A DNA stretch of 64,000 nucleotides from Angomonas deanei. Lineage: Eukaryota; Euglenozoa; Kinetoplastea; Trypanosomatida; Trypanosomatidae. The notes below the pieces were generated by a model that saw only the letters and a list, made by a program, of their open reading frames with translations, searched no databases and was not told the origin of the DNA. The position numbers were made by a program, and so were the translations under genes. The stretch lies in NCBI GenBank assembly GCA_903995115.1, contig LR877167.1:62001-126000 (forward strand), in the 5' to 3' direction. Positions 49,991-61,807 of this stretch are shown here, piece after piece; the stretch's first letter is position 1, and each line of letters begins with the position of its first letter.

Positions 49991-52927
49991 ATGCGTCCGA
50001 CCCTCTCTCAGTGTTTCCCCAACCCCCTCACCCGTCAATGGCCCTCGACAAATAACATCGTCCACTGTGAGTGTAAACAACTATACAGTTTAGTGAGTAT
50101 CTGCTGTTGTGTCCCCAAGGCACACTTGCTAGTCCTCACCGAGCTCGAGGAGGAGATGGAAGAAAATCCTTTATTATCGTCGCACGAGACCTTCAATAAT
50201 AATAATAATAATAATAATAAAGATCCCAACGGCGAGAATTTCAACTCGAATTTTAATAATTTTTATAATTTTAACAATATGGAAAATGTGAATAATAATA
50301 TTAATATGATTTCGTGTATGCCAAAAGGGCCGAAATATTTAGAATATCGAATCAATAAAAAAACAACCGTTGAAAATTTTCAAATTTTCTTGTGGCGAGC
50401 GCAATTAGCTTCTCGTGTGGCCCCTAATCAAAATCAAAATAATAATAATAATCAAAAACTAACTACCGTCGCCTCTGTTGCGCTAGCCGCCAGTCGTCGT
50501 AGTCGCAATGAAGAAGAGGAGGATAATAATAATAATAATAATAATAATAACGTGGAACCAACGGGTGATGAAGAGACGGAATTTTCTCCCAGAGAAGGAA
50601 ATGACGACGATGCGCTGAATAAATCGACTCGTCGACCACGAAATAAAAATCAAAATAATAATAATAATAATAAATATCAAAAACAAATTGTAGTGGTCTG
50701 CCTGCATGGTCTCATGGACGCCTCTCCGGAAATATTAGCCGTCCTGCACGACGTACTTTTTTTTGGCCAGTTGGAAATTAAAAAAACAACGAATATGAGT
50801 TACGACGATAATACAAATAATAATAATAATGATATGTCTGTCTTTACCGAAAACAAATCGCCCACACTGACTTCTCCAGGAATAAATAAAGAAAACAATA
50901 AAAATAATAATAATAATAATAATAATAATGCTGATTTAAAAACAAAATATGAAATTAGAAGAGTCCCCGCCGTGCGTATCGTCGCGTACGTTAGTCAAAA
51001 ACGTTATGCCTTACTATTACCCGAAAGTCTTCGCAGCTGTTTTTCTTTTTCGTTATTATTATCGACGCTGTCGATTCAGAGTGCGATCGTCTTGCAGCAC
51101 GAGCGCGCCGAGGTCAGCAACATCATCCACAAGCAAAATTTTTTTGAATTGATAAACGATAATTTTGAAAATAATCATCACATGCTCAACAATGAGCATT
51201 CAATTATCGAAAGTGTGAATGATATTCCCTCCACGGTGCATCGTTACTTACTACACTTGTTAAATATTATTATTGGCAGTAGTGTTGTGTTTCACGCACC
51301 AGGGCCACATATTTTAGCGGAAATTCCCAAAATTAAATTATTATTAAAGGTCGCGGCCGTTCTGTTTTGTCCGGATGAGGAATTTTTTTTTCGAAACGCT
51401 TCTTATACGAATCCATACAGCAATCAGAATCTTAAAATTAAAAACAATAATAATAATAATAAAAATAATAAATTTTCCGATTCCTCCTCCGACAGTACTT
51501 CCGGTGTTTCCAACGACTACGCGCAGTATCACACGCGAAATCCCATATATTTTGAAAATTATGATTTTTCACACATTATCGTCACCGCCAATGACGTTTT
51601 ATGTTTACTCACACACCTCATCACGCATAAACTCACCGTCTACAAGGAAATGATTTTTGGTACACCGCAGACGATTATTTATAATAAAAATAATAATACT
51701 TTTTTGTACAATCGACGAAGTAGTCTGTCGCATACGGCGTTGATGCGACCCTCCATGGAAAATAATAATAATAATAGTCCATCTCACCTTAATAATAATA
51801 ATAATACAGGCAATTCGGTGTCGATGAATTCTAATCAAAATAATAATAATCATAATTTATTAACCGCCGTTAGTTTCACCGGTTTCCCACGAGAAAACAC
51901 CAATCATAATTTCAGTACCACACAACAAAACAATAATAATAATAATAATAATTTATTATTATCGAGTCATCCCTTCGACGTAAAATTATGGGATGCGGTC
52001 GTCGTCCTGCAATCCTCCCGGGCACATCAGCAATTATTATTAAAACAAAATTTTAATAAAAGTTTGGAACAGAATAATAATTATTTTAATAATAATAATA
52101 ATAATAATATTCATTTCACCAATCGTAATTTTGTGTTTCGTAATGGGGTACAAAAATCGAACAAAAGTAAATCCTTAAACGAAGAAAATAGTAATTATAA
52201 TAATAATAATCATAATTCGAAAAAAAAAGAGGCCGAAAATTTTCCCTTTTTAGTGTATCATGTAGATTTGGACGACAATAACTTTAATAATAATAATAAT
52301 AGAAAAACTTCCGTCCCTAAAAGTCGTTTTCTTTCCGATAAAAACAAAGAAACGATGCGAGAGTGGTTGCAGGGGGATCTTTCCATTTTTTCGAATAATA
52401 ATAGTAATATGAATAATAATAATATTAACAATTTTGGAAATAGTCCTCCGACGACACGTCATGCGAATTTGAATAAAGACAGTGACAAGGATTCTTCGTC
52501 TTCTTCTTTTTCGGATAGTGAAACGCAAAATTATTTTACCCATACCGAAAATAATAATAATAATAAAAATAATGAAAGTTTTAGTTTCAATTTTGAAGCA
52601 AAAAAGGCGGATACACTGTTTGGGTTTGCTAGTTTTCAAAATAATAATAATAAGGAAGAAAACACGAAAAATAATAATAATAATAATAATGCGTCCACTG
52701 TGAAATTCAAAAATAATACAGAAAAAAGTATTTTAAAACACAAAAATAATAAACATAATCCCAACGATCATTCCTTGTTAAGTTTGAATAGTAAAAAAGG
52801 GGAATTTTCGTCTCTGATTGAGGCACAAAAAAGAGAAACCAAAAATAATAATGTATTAAATTATAAAGAATTAAGAAATTTAATGCGTGACGTGATATTG
52901 TCGTTTAGCAAACCGGCGCCAGCGTAG
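49991..52927 (+). CDS. Large Asn-rich protein with faint AAA+-like segment
   Basis: Complete 978-residue frame without interruption, rich in AAT-coded Asn runs. Between the runs, QIVVVCLHGLMDASPEILAV followed by LHDVLFFGQLEI, then VRIVAYVSQKRYALLLPESL plus RSCFSF, has the rhythm of a Walker B helix, sensor-1 strand and arginine-finger region of AAA+ proteins of the MCM/Mg-chelatase type. No Walker A P-loop is visible before it, so it would be a degenerate ATPase at best. The part after this (VHRYLLHLLNIIIGSSVVF, LCLLTHLITHKLTVYKEM) is helical; the last ~350 residues are mostly Asn/Ser. I do not assign a function. Confidence 0.65.
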   Translation: MRPTLSQCFPNPLTRQWPSTNNIVHCECKQLYSLVSICCCVPKAHLLVLTELEEEMEENPLLSSHETFNNNNNNNNKDPNGENFNSNFNNFYNFNNMENVNNNINMISCMPKGPKYLEYRINKKTTVENFQIFLWRAQLASRVAPNQNQNNNNNQKLTTVASVALAASRRSRNEEEEDNNNNNNNNNVEPTGDEETEFSPREGNDDDALNKSTRRPRNKNQNNNNNNKYQKQIVVVCLHGLMDASPEILAVLHDVLFFGQLEIKKTTNMSYDDNTNNNNNDMSVFTENKSPTLTSPGINKENNKNNNNNNNNNADLKTKYEIRRVPAVRIVAYVSQKRYALLLPESLRSCFSFSLLLSTLSIQSAIVLQHERAEVSNIIHKQNFFELINDNFENNHHMLNNEHSIIESVNDIPSTVHRYLLHLLNIIIGSSVVFHAPGPHILAEIPKIKLLLKVAAVLFCPDEEFFFRNASYTNPYSNQNLKIKNNNNNNKNNKFSDSSSDSTSGVSNDYAQYHTRNPIYFENYDFSHIIVTANDVLCLLTHLITHKLTVYKEMIFGTPQTIIYNKNNNTFLYNRRSSLSHTALMRPSMENNNNNSPSHLNNNNNTGNSVSMNSNQNNNNHNLLTAVSFTGFPRENTNHNFSTTQQNNNNNNNNLLLSSHPFDVKLWDAVVVLQSSRAHQQLLLKQNFNKSLEQNNNYFNNNNNNNIHFTNRNFVFRNGVQKSNKSKSLNEENSNYNNNNHNSKKKEAENFPFLVYHVDLDDNNFNNNNNRKTSVPKSRFLSDKNKETMREWLQGDLSIFSNNNSNMNNNNINNFGNSPPTTRHANLNKDSDKDSSSSSFSDSETQNYFTHTENNNNNKNNESFSFNFEAKKADTLFGFASFQNNNNKEENTKNNNNNNNASTVKFKNNTEKSILKHKNNKHNPNDHSLLSLNSKKGEFSSLIEAQKRETKNNNVLNYKELRNLMRDVILSFSKPAPA

Positions 52928-53133
52928 AAAAAAAGAAATATATTGTATATTTTTTTTTAATTTTTCATGTATATTTTCTAAAAAAAAAAAAAAAATGATT
53001 TATTTCATGAAAAAGTTATCTTTTATTAATGTCTTCTAGGTAGAAAAGATAAGAATCTTTTTCCTTTTCCCTATTCTCTTTTTATATATAGAAGCGAAAA
53101 AAAAAAAAAAAAAGTTGTAAATAATAAAAAAAA

Positions 53134-54410
53134 ATGAATGAAGAACCAAAAACAGAAGTTCACTATCGAGTAGTCAATGTACATAAAAACACTGAAAATA
53201 ACGAAAATAAAGAAACGATCGTAAATAATAAAAATAATATTTCTAGCGAAGATGAAAAAGAAACGCAAGTGCTCGTCACGGAAACGACAAATAATAATAA
53301 TAATAATAATAATGGTTTACCTTTTTATCAAAATTTAATACTAGCGGGTACGTATGTCGGCTCTAGCGTCATTTTCCTTTTAGCGATTAAAATGAATAAT
53401 AATAATAATCAGAAAAAACAACAACCAATAGAAAATAATAATAATAATAATGAAACATCAAATAAAAGTAATAATAATAGTTATGGCGGTCCTTTATTTG
53501 TGATTTGTATTGCCTTTATCAAGTTATTGGTGACGGTTGTGGTCAAATACGCACAAGACGGCGAAAACCTACTCGACACCGTTTTTGGTTTTATCCTCGT
53601 CTTTCTCAAAAATATATTTATGAAAAATAATAATAATCATCATCATAATCATTATCAAAAATACAAGGAAGTCTGGAAACAAGGCTTTCTCTTCGCCACG
53701 TCGTCGTTGTTGTACACCCTGTACGATAATTTAACGTTTATCAACTTACTACACATCAATCCAGGAATTTATTCTATTTTCATGCAAAGTAGAATTTTAA
53801 TGACCGCTTTTTTACACAAGTTAGTATTTCAAAGTTCTATACCGATGCAAAAGTGGTTTGCGTTGAGTTTGTTAACGTTTGGGGTCGTGTTGAAATATAT
53901 TTTTAACTTGCAAGAATCCGAAAATAGTAAGAATGAAAACGTAACGTGGTGGGTCATTTTTTTTATCTTGTTGCAATCTTTTTTGAGTGTCTGCGCGGGA
54001 CTGTACAATGAATATTTATTCAAGAAAAATATGAATATTTCGATTCATTTACAAAATTTTTTCATGTATCTTTTTGCCATTCTATTTAATTTTTTCATTT
54101 ACGTGGTGAAAAATCACAACAATCATAACAAAAATAATAACGAAATGATAAAAAATGCAGAAAATAATAATAATAATAATAATTGGGGAAATTATACCAT
54201 TGTGGTGATGAGTGGTGCCGTCATGGGACTTTCCGCGGCGTTTATTTTAAAATTTATTGATATTATTGTCAAATCGATCGCATCGGCGGTGGAAATTATT
54301 ATTATTTCATTTTTATCGCATGTATTGTTTGGAGAAAAGTTTAGTTTTTTAGACTTTGTGTCAGCCTGTATGGTGGGACCGCGGTCTATCTCTACGCGGT
54401 GAAGCGATGA
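53134..54410 (+). CDS. SLC35A-type nucleotide-sugar transporter, frame interrupted near the end
   Basis: About 425 residues. A cytosolic N-terminus with Asn runs is followed by about 9-10 membrane helices. Family features: FATSSLLYTLYDNLTFINLL, the N-P-G-x-Y...QSRILMTAF segment (helix 4 of SLC35A), FGVVLKYIFNL, SVCAGLYNEYLFKKN, and SAVEIIIISFLSHVLFGEKF. These proteins exchange nucleotide sugars for nucleoside monophosphates in the Golgi. The original frame stops at 54400-54402 within SACMVGPRS; with GGG 54375-54377 lengthened by one base it would end GTAVYLYAVKR at 54410, which fits the usual last helix (VYLYA). Two Asn-rich insertions (about residues 85-115 and 330-350) lie in loops, consistent with tolerated microsatellite growth. 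Confidence 0.85.
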
Positions 54411-54604
54411 TAATAATAATAATAGATTACAAATTACGTTTTTTTGCACATTCCACATTAAAAAAAAAAAAAACGAATAATATTGATCTTTCACTTTTTT
54501 TGTGTGTTTGTTTGTTTATGAAACGACAAATATCATCTTTTCTCATTTCTTAAAAAAGTCGAAAAAAAAAAATAAAATAGATTTATTTATTTTAATAAAA
54601 AAAA

Positions 54605-56279
54605 ATGTCGAAAAAGAAGGTTTCCTTATTTCTAAACGCCGAACAGGAAAATTCCGTTATCCCCAAACGTAAAAATTATTTTCAAAGTATTTTTGGATTT
54701 CGTGAAAGTACATATGACACGACACGGGCACAGTTTCTAAAAATAGCGAATTATAAACTACATCCAAGTGAATATGCTGTGAAGGAAGAATGTTTACTCC
54801 ACGTGTCACATGAAAATGAAAACAAAAATGAAAATAATAATTATATTATTTCATGCGGAAAACATTATTCTCCCTCGTTACGAGAATTACGACAGGAAAC
54901 GAAAAATGAAATTTTAAAATTTGAAGAAAAATATCCCAATTTTTTAAGACGAATTTCAATCCACGTTAAATCATCATTTTGTGCCTTCCCAGCCGTCTTC
55001 GCTGTTTCATCATACTAAAATGTTTCGCTTGTATGAAAATGAAAAAAATGAAAATAATAATATGCAGTACGATGGGAACGTGGGTCACGCCATCTTTCTT
55101 CATCACGTGATATCGGACAGTGCCGCCTTGCACCGCGCGTACGGCAAATATGACGAAACTCAAAATAATAAAAAAAAATAAAATGAAAATCATTCATTAT
55201 TCGTCATGCAAGCGGCCAGTCAGTTTAATTTATTAGAATTTCCTTCCCCCTCGGTGACCCCAGAAAAGGGCATTTTAAATTATATATACGACGCGACGCA
55301 AGGACCGGCCTGCGCGCTCGCCTGCTTCACCGCCACCGCCTATCGTAATTATCTATTACATCCTCATTTTTTAAAATTTGGAAAAATAAAAACAGAAAAT
55401 TCTGTCAATAATGACGCGAGAGGTCAGACGTCGTCGGCACAGTTCAACGGATTGGCAGAAATGATGTATTTTCTAGAAAACGATGCCGAATTTTCCGAAA
55501 AAGAAGATGAAATCCCAACGCCGCAAAATATTTATTTTACAATAAAAAATGGATATTATGCCTCCAATAACGCTAAAATGAACGCTCTTGCCGGCCGTCT
55601 GGAGGAACTCGCTAAAAAATATAATTTCCTTCCCTCCGAACATAAAAATAATGATAATAATAAAACAGAAAATTTAAAACAGATTGTACATTTCGCAGAA
55701 GAAAAGTTATGTCCACTGCTGAGAATTGGTGTCGTGGAGGACGCGCCTATCGTTAGTCATCAGCACGAAAATAATAATCACCATCCTACTTTACAACACT
55801 GCACGCAGACCTACAACAGTGCTTTAAGTATTGGCTACAGCGAGCGCATCTCCGATCAAACAGGAAATTCTAATTTTTCATTGAGTCCAGCCGACGCACA
55901 ATCCGTCTTGTCGTTTATTATTTTAAAAGCTTCCTATGAGGCCACCCTCCTCGCTGGTATGGTGGTGACGCTACGCCGACTAGCACAACAAATCGACGAA
56001 AATAAGAAAAATAATAATAATAATTATAATAAAATGGAATCGTATCAGCTACCACCTATTTTTCTCACGATGCTGGGTGGCGGTGTGTTTGCCAACAATG
56101 AACACATTATAAAAAAAGCGATGAAAGAATCGATTGAAAATAGTATTGGGCAGAATTTTTTTAACTTTAATAATAATGATAATAATAATAATGTGCCAGT
56201 GGTACCGCTGGATGTGCGGTTAGTGCATTTTCGTGATTTTGACACGCATTATTTGAATATAATGGAAAACAAAGAATGA
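54605..56279 (+). CDS. Conserved QAASQFN-family protein, frame interrupted once plus one stop
   Basis: About 555 residues. The second half has blocks I recall from a family widespread in protists and some bacteria: QAASQFNLLEFPSPSVTPEK, DATQGPACALACFTATAYRN, and PPIFLTMLGGGVFANNEHII. The last block (LGGGVF) and the N-terminal QAASQFN resemble the ligand loops of macro/PARG-like domains, so an ADP-ribose-related role is possible but unproven. The first part (54605 on) is unique and Asn/Glu-rich. The frame shifts at TTTT 54977-54980 (TTT needed), and one in-frame TAA (55179-55181) lies just before NENHSLFVMQAASQ; a compensating pair of changes in A9 (55170-55178) and A4 (55180-55183) would remove it. 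Otherwise the second half could be a separate gene starting at 55206. Confidence 0.65.
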
Positions 56280-56598
56280 AAAAAAAAAAAAATTATGGAC
56301 TTTGTTTTTGTTGCGGTTTGTTCTTTATTTCTCTATAATGGCGAAATCGTTCTCATTTTTTTGATTTATACGACTCTCATTTTTCAGTTTTATTTTTCGG
56401 GGATACATTTATATTACTTCAAAAATTAAAAAAAAAAAAAAGTACTTTTCTATATTTTTTTAGATGGTTTTCTATTCAGTATTCTATTTTCACTCTTTTT
56501 CTCTAAAAAAAAGATAAATAGTTCTCATTTGTTATACTTAAATTATTTACACTATTCTCATTTTTACAAAAAAAAAATCAAAAAAAAAAACATATCTA
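56280..56598. other. Intergenic region, no gene seen
   Basis: A and T tracts (A13 after the stop, A12 at about 56430). A T/C stretch ending TTTTCTCTAAAAAAAAG near 56500 precedes the next ATG. Confidence 0.55.
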
Positions 56599-59500
56599 AT
56601 GTCAAAACAAAATTTTCTCCAAGCTTTTTCCGACTTGTGTATCCACGACAAGTGGTCCTTCGTCGTCCAGCACTGCACGCAGGTGGCACAACAGTATGCA
56701 CAAAATAAAAATAGTTTTGAAAAAGAATCTGCATTACTACAAGCCTTGACCCAATCGGAGGATGTGTATGAAAATAAAGTCGCCAGCATGTATATACAAT
56801 CTTTTACGCATCACGCGTTAAAACCACTTGTTGCAAAATGGAAAAAAGAAAGAAGCGAACTCCGACACAACACGAAAAAACTTTCCGAGGTGGAAAAGGT
56901 AAAATACGGTTTGGCGCTGTCGGAAGAAATGCAGCAAGTGGTCTCGCAGCAGGTGCCACCCACCGTGCAAGCATGTGCTTTTCATTTATTAAATCACACG
57001 GATGAGCGCGTCTCGCGCTTAGTCCCGTTTGTGTTTATTTCCGAAAAAAAGTTGGAACAGCAGCGAAAAAACTGTCCGGCGGCGGCCGATCTCACCGAAT
57101 GGGAAACGATTCTCACCACATTGGAAAAAGAATCCACCACCGTAAAAAAAGAAACCTGCCAGGCATTATTTGAGAAAAAGGAAAAGTTGTTCCAGTGGTT
57201 TCCAGAGCGCACGGTACACACGTTGGGGCGACTGTGTCCGGTGATGGTGGTGAAGGATGTAGAAAATATAAAAACCGTGTCGATTGCGTATTTTGTCGCC
57301 GACACCATTCTCTTTTTTTTAAAAGAAATGATCCATCAGCTTCGGCACGACGACTTGCTGCCCCATGAACAAAAAGAAAAGAGTGCGTTGTTATTTTCCT
57401 TGTTTTATGCCAGTTATGCGTTATTGGTCGTGGCGCTCACCCGGCAGGATAAATTACAGACATTGGTGCGTGAAGTGATGACGCCACTGTTGGCGCTAGA
57501 CCCGCTGCCGGTGTTGCATTTTCTGGTGACGGTGGAAGAAACACAACCGACCACACTTCCAAACTTCATGGACCTCTCCGAAAGACGCTTCGGTCATTAT
57601 TTTTCAAAACAAAAGTGGAAAAAAGTGCAGCACGACACCACCTTGATGAAAAAACTTTATACGTTGGGTTTCTGCGGTAAGTTTATCTATCCTGGGAAAG
57701 ACGTGTTGCAGGAAAAAAAGAAAAACGAGACAAACCAAACGATTAAAAATCAGTACGAAGTGGAATTGTACAAGAATACGTTTATCACGCATTTGCAGTT
57801 TTTGTCGAATGCGCATTTGAAAACATTTCTGTACGACCAATACGTGCAAAACACGGAGCGACGAAAAAAAGAGTTGGAAGAATACGATAAAAACAACAAT
57901 AATAATAATACAGATAATATTCTCGCCACGCTTCGTCGTCTTCATTACTTCCTCGTCGGGCCGATCCTGAAAGAATTGCCGCTGGAAAGTCAACGACGCA
58001 CCGAAATTAAAAAATTCACGCCCGAAAACGGTTTTCCAGCGGAATTAGACCGTTATGTCTATCTACCTTTCCCAGACTACCTTGCCCGCATTGAGTTTCT
58101 CTCCTCGCAGAATAAAAATGAAAATTTATTACATCACCGCGATGTCGGGCAGCGGGCAAAGGTGTTGAACGACATGCTGCAAACCTTGCCCCTCGCCCCG
58201 GCGCACCTGCGCACCGTCTTCGCACGGGTCAAGACATCGATGGCCAATGATCAAGGGCCGCTGAAAGAAACAGTTTGGGGTGCGATGCGCTTCTTACCGG
58301 AATCGTGTTTTGAATTCTATTTTAAAACCGAAACGCAAGAACAGGTGGAGGAGTTTTTGACGATTATTCAAGAAATGGTGCATAATTTATACGTCAGTCG
58401 CGATATCCCAACGCGAACGTACACGCATGTCGTGCAATTCTACATGAAACAGGTGTATCCCACCTTTCCAGAAAAAGCGCTCACGGCGGTGCGAGAGATT
58501 CTTCACAAGGTTCAATACAAACTAGAGGTCACGGATCTTTTCCCATCCAAGCGATCCTCGTCGAACGGTCGGACCTATTTTCAGCAGTTGTTTCGTTTAT
58601 TTTTGCACGACTACATGAAGGAACAACTTTCCCTGGTAGAAGGAAAGCAAGTGCTGCAGCGCTTGCTCGAGGGGATTAAGCAGTTTTACTGGGATAGCGT
58701 GTCCAGCGAGGTGTTGCCACTATTTCGCGAAATCCTGCAGACCCCAGCGCCGACCGAGGAGGACGCACTACTGCAGCGGACGGTGATCCCACTGTACATG
58801 GGTTTACTGGGAATGGAAAACGTTCCAGCTTTGGACGATTATGTCCTGCACTTGTTGGAAGCCGACCCCGACGCGATGGTGCTCGCCCCTGTGGCTCGTC
58901 ATGTCGCCCGACACGCCAAAGAATCTTTCTGTCGTCGTTACATCCCGAAAGAGGAAGGTGAACTCGTGCAAGGCCGCTTTTCTCGCTTGTTGCCATTTTT
59001 AGAACGAATGCGTGGTGGGCGACAACTGCGGGTCTACCGGAATGCCTGTCGTGGACTTTATTTCGGTGGTTGTTCGTCCGCTGTACAGAATTGGTCCTCC
59101 ACCCTGCAAGAACAGCTCGGACAGCAGCTCATCCATACGATGAACACGCAAGCCTCGCTGCGACAGGAGGCGTTTCATTTATTGAAACACTTGCCCTGTT
59201 TTGCGTCCGCCTCCGTCCCTCAACTCATCCAAATGGTGAAAGAAAATGAGCTCTTGAGGGAGTTTGCGATTCAGCTGTTGGGGACGGCGCAGGATAAAGC
59301 GTCCCTGCCGTACTTACTGCAATTATTGGAGTCTGTGGAGACTGCCAAGTTGGCGTTGCGAGCGGTGCGAGGACGGTTTACCCTCGCCCTTCGTCGTCTA
59401 CCAGAGGAGAAAAAAGAAGAGGGCATACGGCAAATGATACAAGACTTGCAACCGGCGCTGAAAAGTCCAAAAATAACGGTCCAAAAAAGTGTGTTGGAGT

Positions 59501-61054
59501 TTGTTTTGAACGAATTAAAAAGTAAAATTGCGTTAAATACGGTTTTGGCGTTTGTGCAAGAAAAAAATACGCCGTCGGAAAATAATAATAATAAAGGAAT
59601 TCACAAGGACGTGCTCGAGGTGGTCTTGCAAGCGCTACCCAAGTACACACAGTACGAGGAGACATGGGACTTTTTCGACGACATGTTAAATAATTATTTT
59701 GAAGTTCTCGGAGGCAACACCGCCGTCGTGTCCTACGTGACGGTGCGGGAAGTAACGCGCATTTTGCATAACAGTACGTTCGGTATCGCCTTTGAAAAAG
59801 ACGAAAAGATTATAAAATTAAAACAGACCCGTCACACCAAGTTGGTTTGTTTTGTGCTGGAAAAGGCGGAGGCATTGGAACTAAGAGAATTGCAAAAACT
59901 ATCGCCGGAGAGTTCACCGACGGGGACGCCACGAGACGGAAACAATAATAATAATAAAAAAATAAAAATAAAGAAGACCAGCGAGGCCCTCTCGCAGGCA
60001 CAGCAACTCCTCGCCGCGTTAATCAATAATAAATTCTTTTTTTCGGTTTCCGGGGATACTTTGGCAACAAGGCCCGGCCGTGCTGGACTTTCTTCGACGA
60101 CAAATGAACTTATCCAAAACTTCACTGTATCACAAACAAGGACCGGTCGCACAGAAAACAGAACAGTGTTTGTTGTTATTTCTCAGTGCCGCCTATGCGC
60201 ACGTCGAAGGCGTCACCTTTCAAGAATTTCAAACTTTACTGTGGCAGAACGCTCATTTTTCGGAAGCTTTTTTCACTAAAATATTGGATCGCGTTATCAA
60301 AATGCATGTCACGGTCGTCACCGAGGCGCAAAAAGAAAAGGAAAGTAAAAATACAAATCGACCACTGGAGTCGACGGCACAGGAATTGTACCAGTGGGAT
60401 GGATTTCAGTGTCTGACGAGTCTTTTGCCGATTGAGAAAGCAGAAAACGAACATAAAAAGGAAACGATCAAAAAGGGAAAAAAAGCACCACTCACGGCAG
60501 CACAGTTGGCAGAGAATCACATGGCCTTGCACACCTTATTTCAGTCCATGACGCAAAACAAAGATTTATCGGCGCGTATCGGCGACGACATGAAAATAAA
60601 GTTATTATTGTTTTCGCCGCCTTCCCATTGGCTGTCTGGCCTGCAACATTTCTATCAACCCCATGAAAAAGAAAAAAAAGAACTATCTCCGGTCGAGGCC
60701 AGTATTCTTTCTTTTTTCAATCCCTCTAGCTACGAGCGCACGCTAGCGCTGGTGACCTCCAACCATGATTTTATCACTTTTGCCAAAACACAAAAAGAGG
60801 AATTTAAAGCGGCCTTGGAAGAAATGCGAAAGACCGCCGATCGTTTTGACGATTGGAATAATGTGTCATTATTTTACTTTTCTATTTTTATCAAAATTTT
60901 TTCCTGTCACGGGTTTCATGCGATATTAAAAGACGAAATGGAGGATGACGTACAACGACAAGAAGAAATTCAGAAATTTTATAAAAAGGAGGGCAATGCT
61001 TGGATTCATCGACATCCCTGGTATGTGCAGCATGTACAGAAGTACATCTCGTGA
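56599..61054 (+). CDS. Giant helical-repeat protein, unknown, frame interrupted once
   Basis: About 1485 residues in two frames. The whole protein is predicted by eye to be alpha-helical repeats (QELLREFAIQLLG-like, LLREFAIQLLGTAQDKASLP, YLLQLLESVETAKLALRAVR), i.e. a HEAT/ARM-type solenoid, with few low-complexity runs: a single Asn/Asp run near residue 440 and one Asn run near 995. I do not recognise the family. The break is at T7 60037-60043 (T6 needed); the join reads NNKFFFRFPGILWQQGPAVL. The last 330 residues (LDFLRRQMNLSKTSLYHKQG to the end) continue the helical pattern. Large solenoids serve as scaffolds, transport receptors or kinases' lattice domains; none can be chosen here. It is the largest gene in the Asn-rich part and one of the least Asn-rich. 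Confidence 0.7.
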
Positions 61055-61261
61055 GAGGGAATGTTGTTGTTTTTGTGGTTGGGTTAAAAAAAAAAAAAAA
61101 AAGAGGATGATAATTACATTTCTATAACTAGTGGATTTCTTTTATTATTATTATTTTTCACACTCATCGCGCACTTCTCTCTCATTTTAAAAAAATAAAA
61201 AGAGATTTACATTATTGTATTTCCCCTTAAAAAAATAAAAAAAAAGTCCTAAAAAAAGAAA

Positions 61262-61807
61262 ATGAGAGTTCCCGCCTTCGTCGCCACGATCCTCTTCGCC
61301 GTCTGGCAGTTCATCGCGCTCGTCTTGCTCGTGGTCGGTATTCCACTTCCACAGTTTGACGGCGGCCGCGCGCTCTCCGCGAGTCTTCCCACTTGCATCA
61401 ACTTCTTCGGTACCACGAAAAAGTGCAACGGCCTGGATTACTGGCAGACCAGCGGTAACTACGAATGCAAAACACGAGGAACAATAATGATTGTCGGTGG
61501 TGTCTTCGCCATTATCAGCGCCGTCCTCGCTTTTATTGCATTTATTTTCGGCATCTTGATGGTCGCCAACTGTAGCTGCATGGTCTGCGTCCCCTTCGTG
61601 TTTGTGATTTTAACACTGATCACCGGACTCGTCTCCTGGGCGATGGTCGTCAGCACAAAGTTCAGCAAAATGTGTGGCGTGGGCAATGCGAAGATTGCAC
61701 CGCATAAAAATAATAGTTACGGCGCGGGTTTTGGTTTGATTATCGCGGGATGGGTCGTGGAGGTCATCTGTCTCGGTATTCTCATCTCCCTCGTGTGCTG
61801 TTGCTAA
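61262..61807 (+). CDS. Amastin-like tetraspan surface protein
   Basis: Complete 181-residue protein with four membrane helices: ATILFAVWQFIALVLLVVGI, TIMIVGGVFAIISAVLAFIA, FVFVILTLITGLVSWAMVV and FGLIIAGWVVEVICLGILIS. The first extracellular loop has CINFFGTTKKC, a near match to the amastin signature C-[aromatic/aliphatic]-[ST]-[LF]-[WF]-G-x(2-4)-C, with Asn in place of Ser/Thr. The helix-4 motif YGAGFGLIIAGWVVEV is also typical of amastins. These are kinetoplastid plasma-membrane glycoproteins, often regulated by their 3'UTR. It is preserved, GC-richer than its neighbours and single here, while amastins often occur in arrays. This is the strongest single marker for a kinetoplastid. Confidence 0.9.
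   Translation: MRVPAFVATILFAVWQFIALVLLVVGIPLPQFDGGRALSASLPTCINFFGTTKKCNGLDYWQTSGNYECKTRGTIMIVGGVFAIISAVLAFIAFIFGILMVANCSCMVCVPFVFVILTLITGLVSWAMVVSTKFSKMCGVGNAKIAPHKNNSYGAGFGLIIAGWVVEVICLGILISLVCCC

Noticed and set aside
55179-55181. Stop-codon recoding (TAA read as an amino acid)
   Set aside because: Only one in-frame TAA, inside adjoining A runs where two length changes remove it; other genes end normally at TAA, TAG and TGA.
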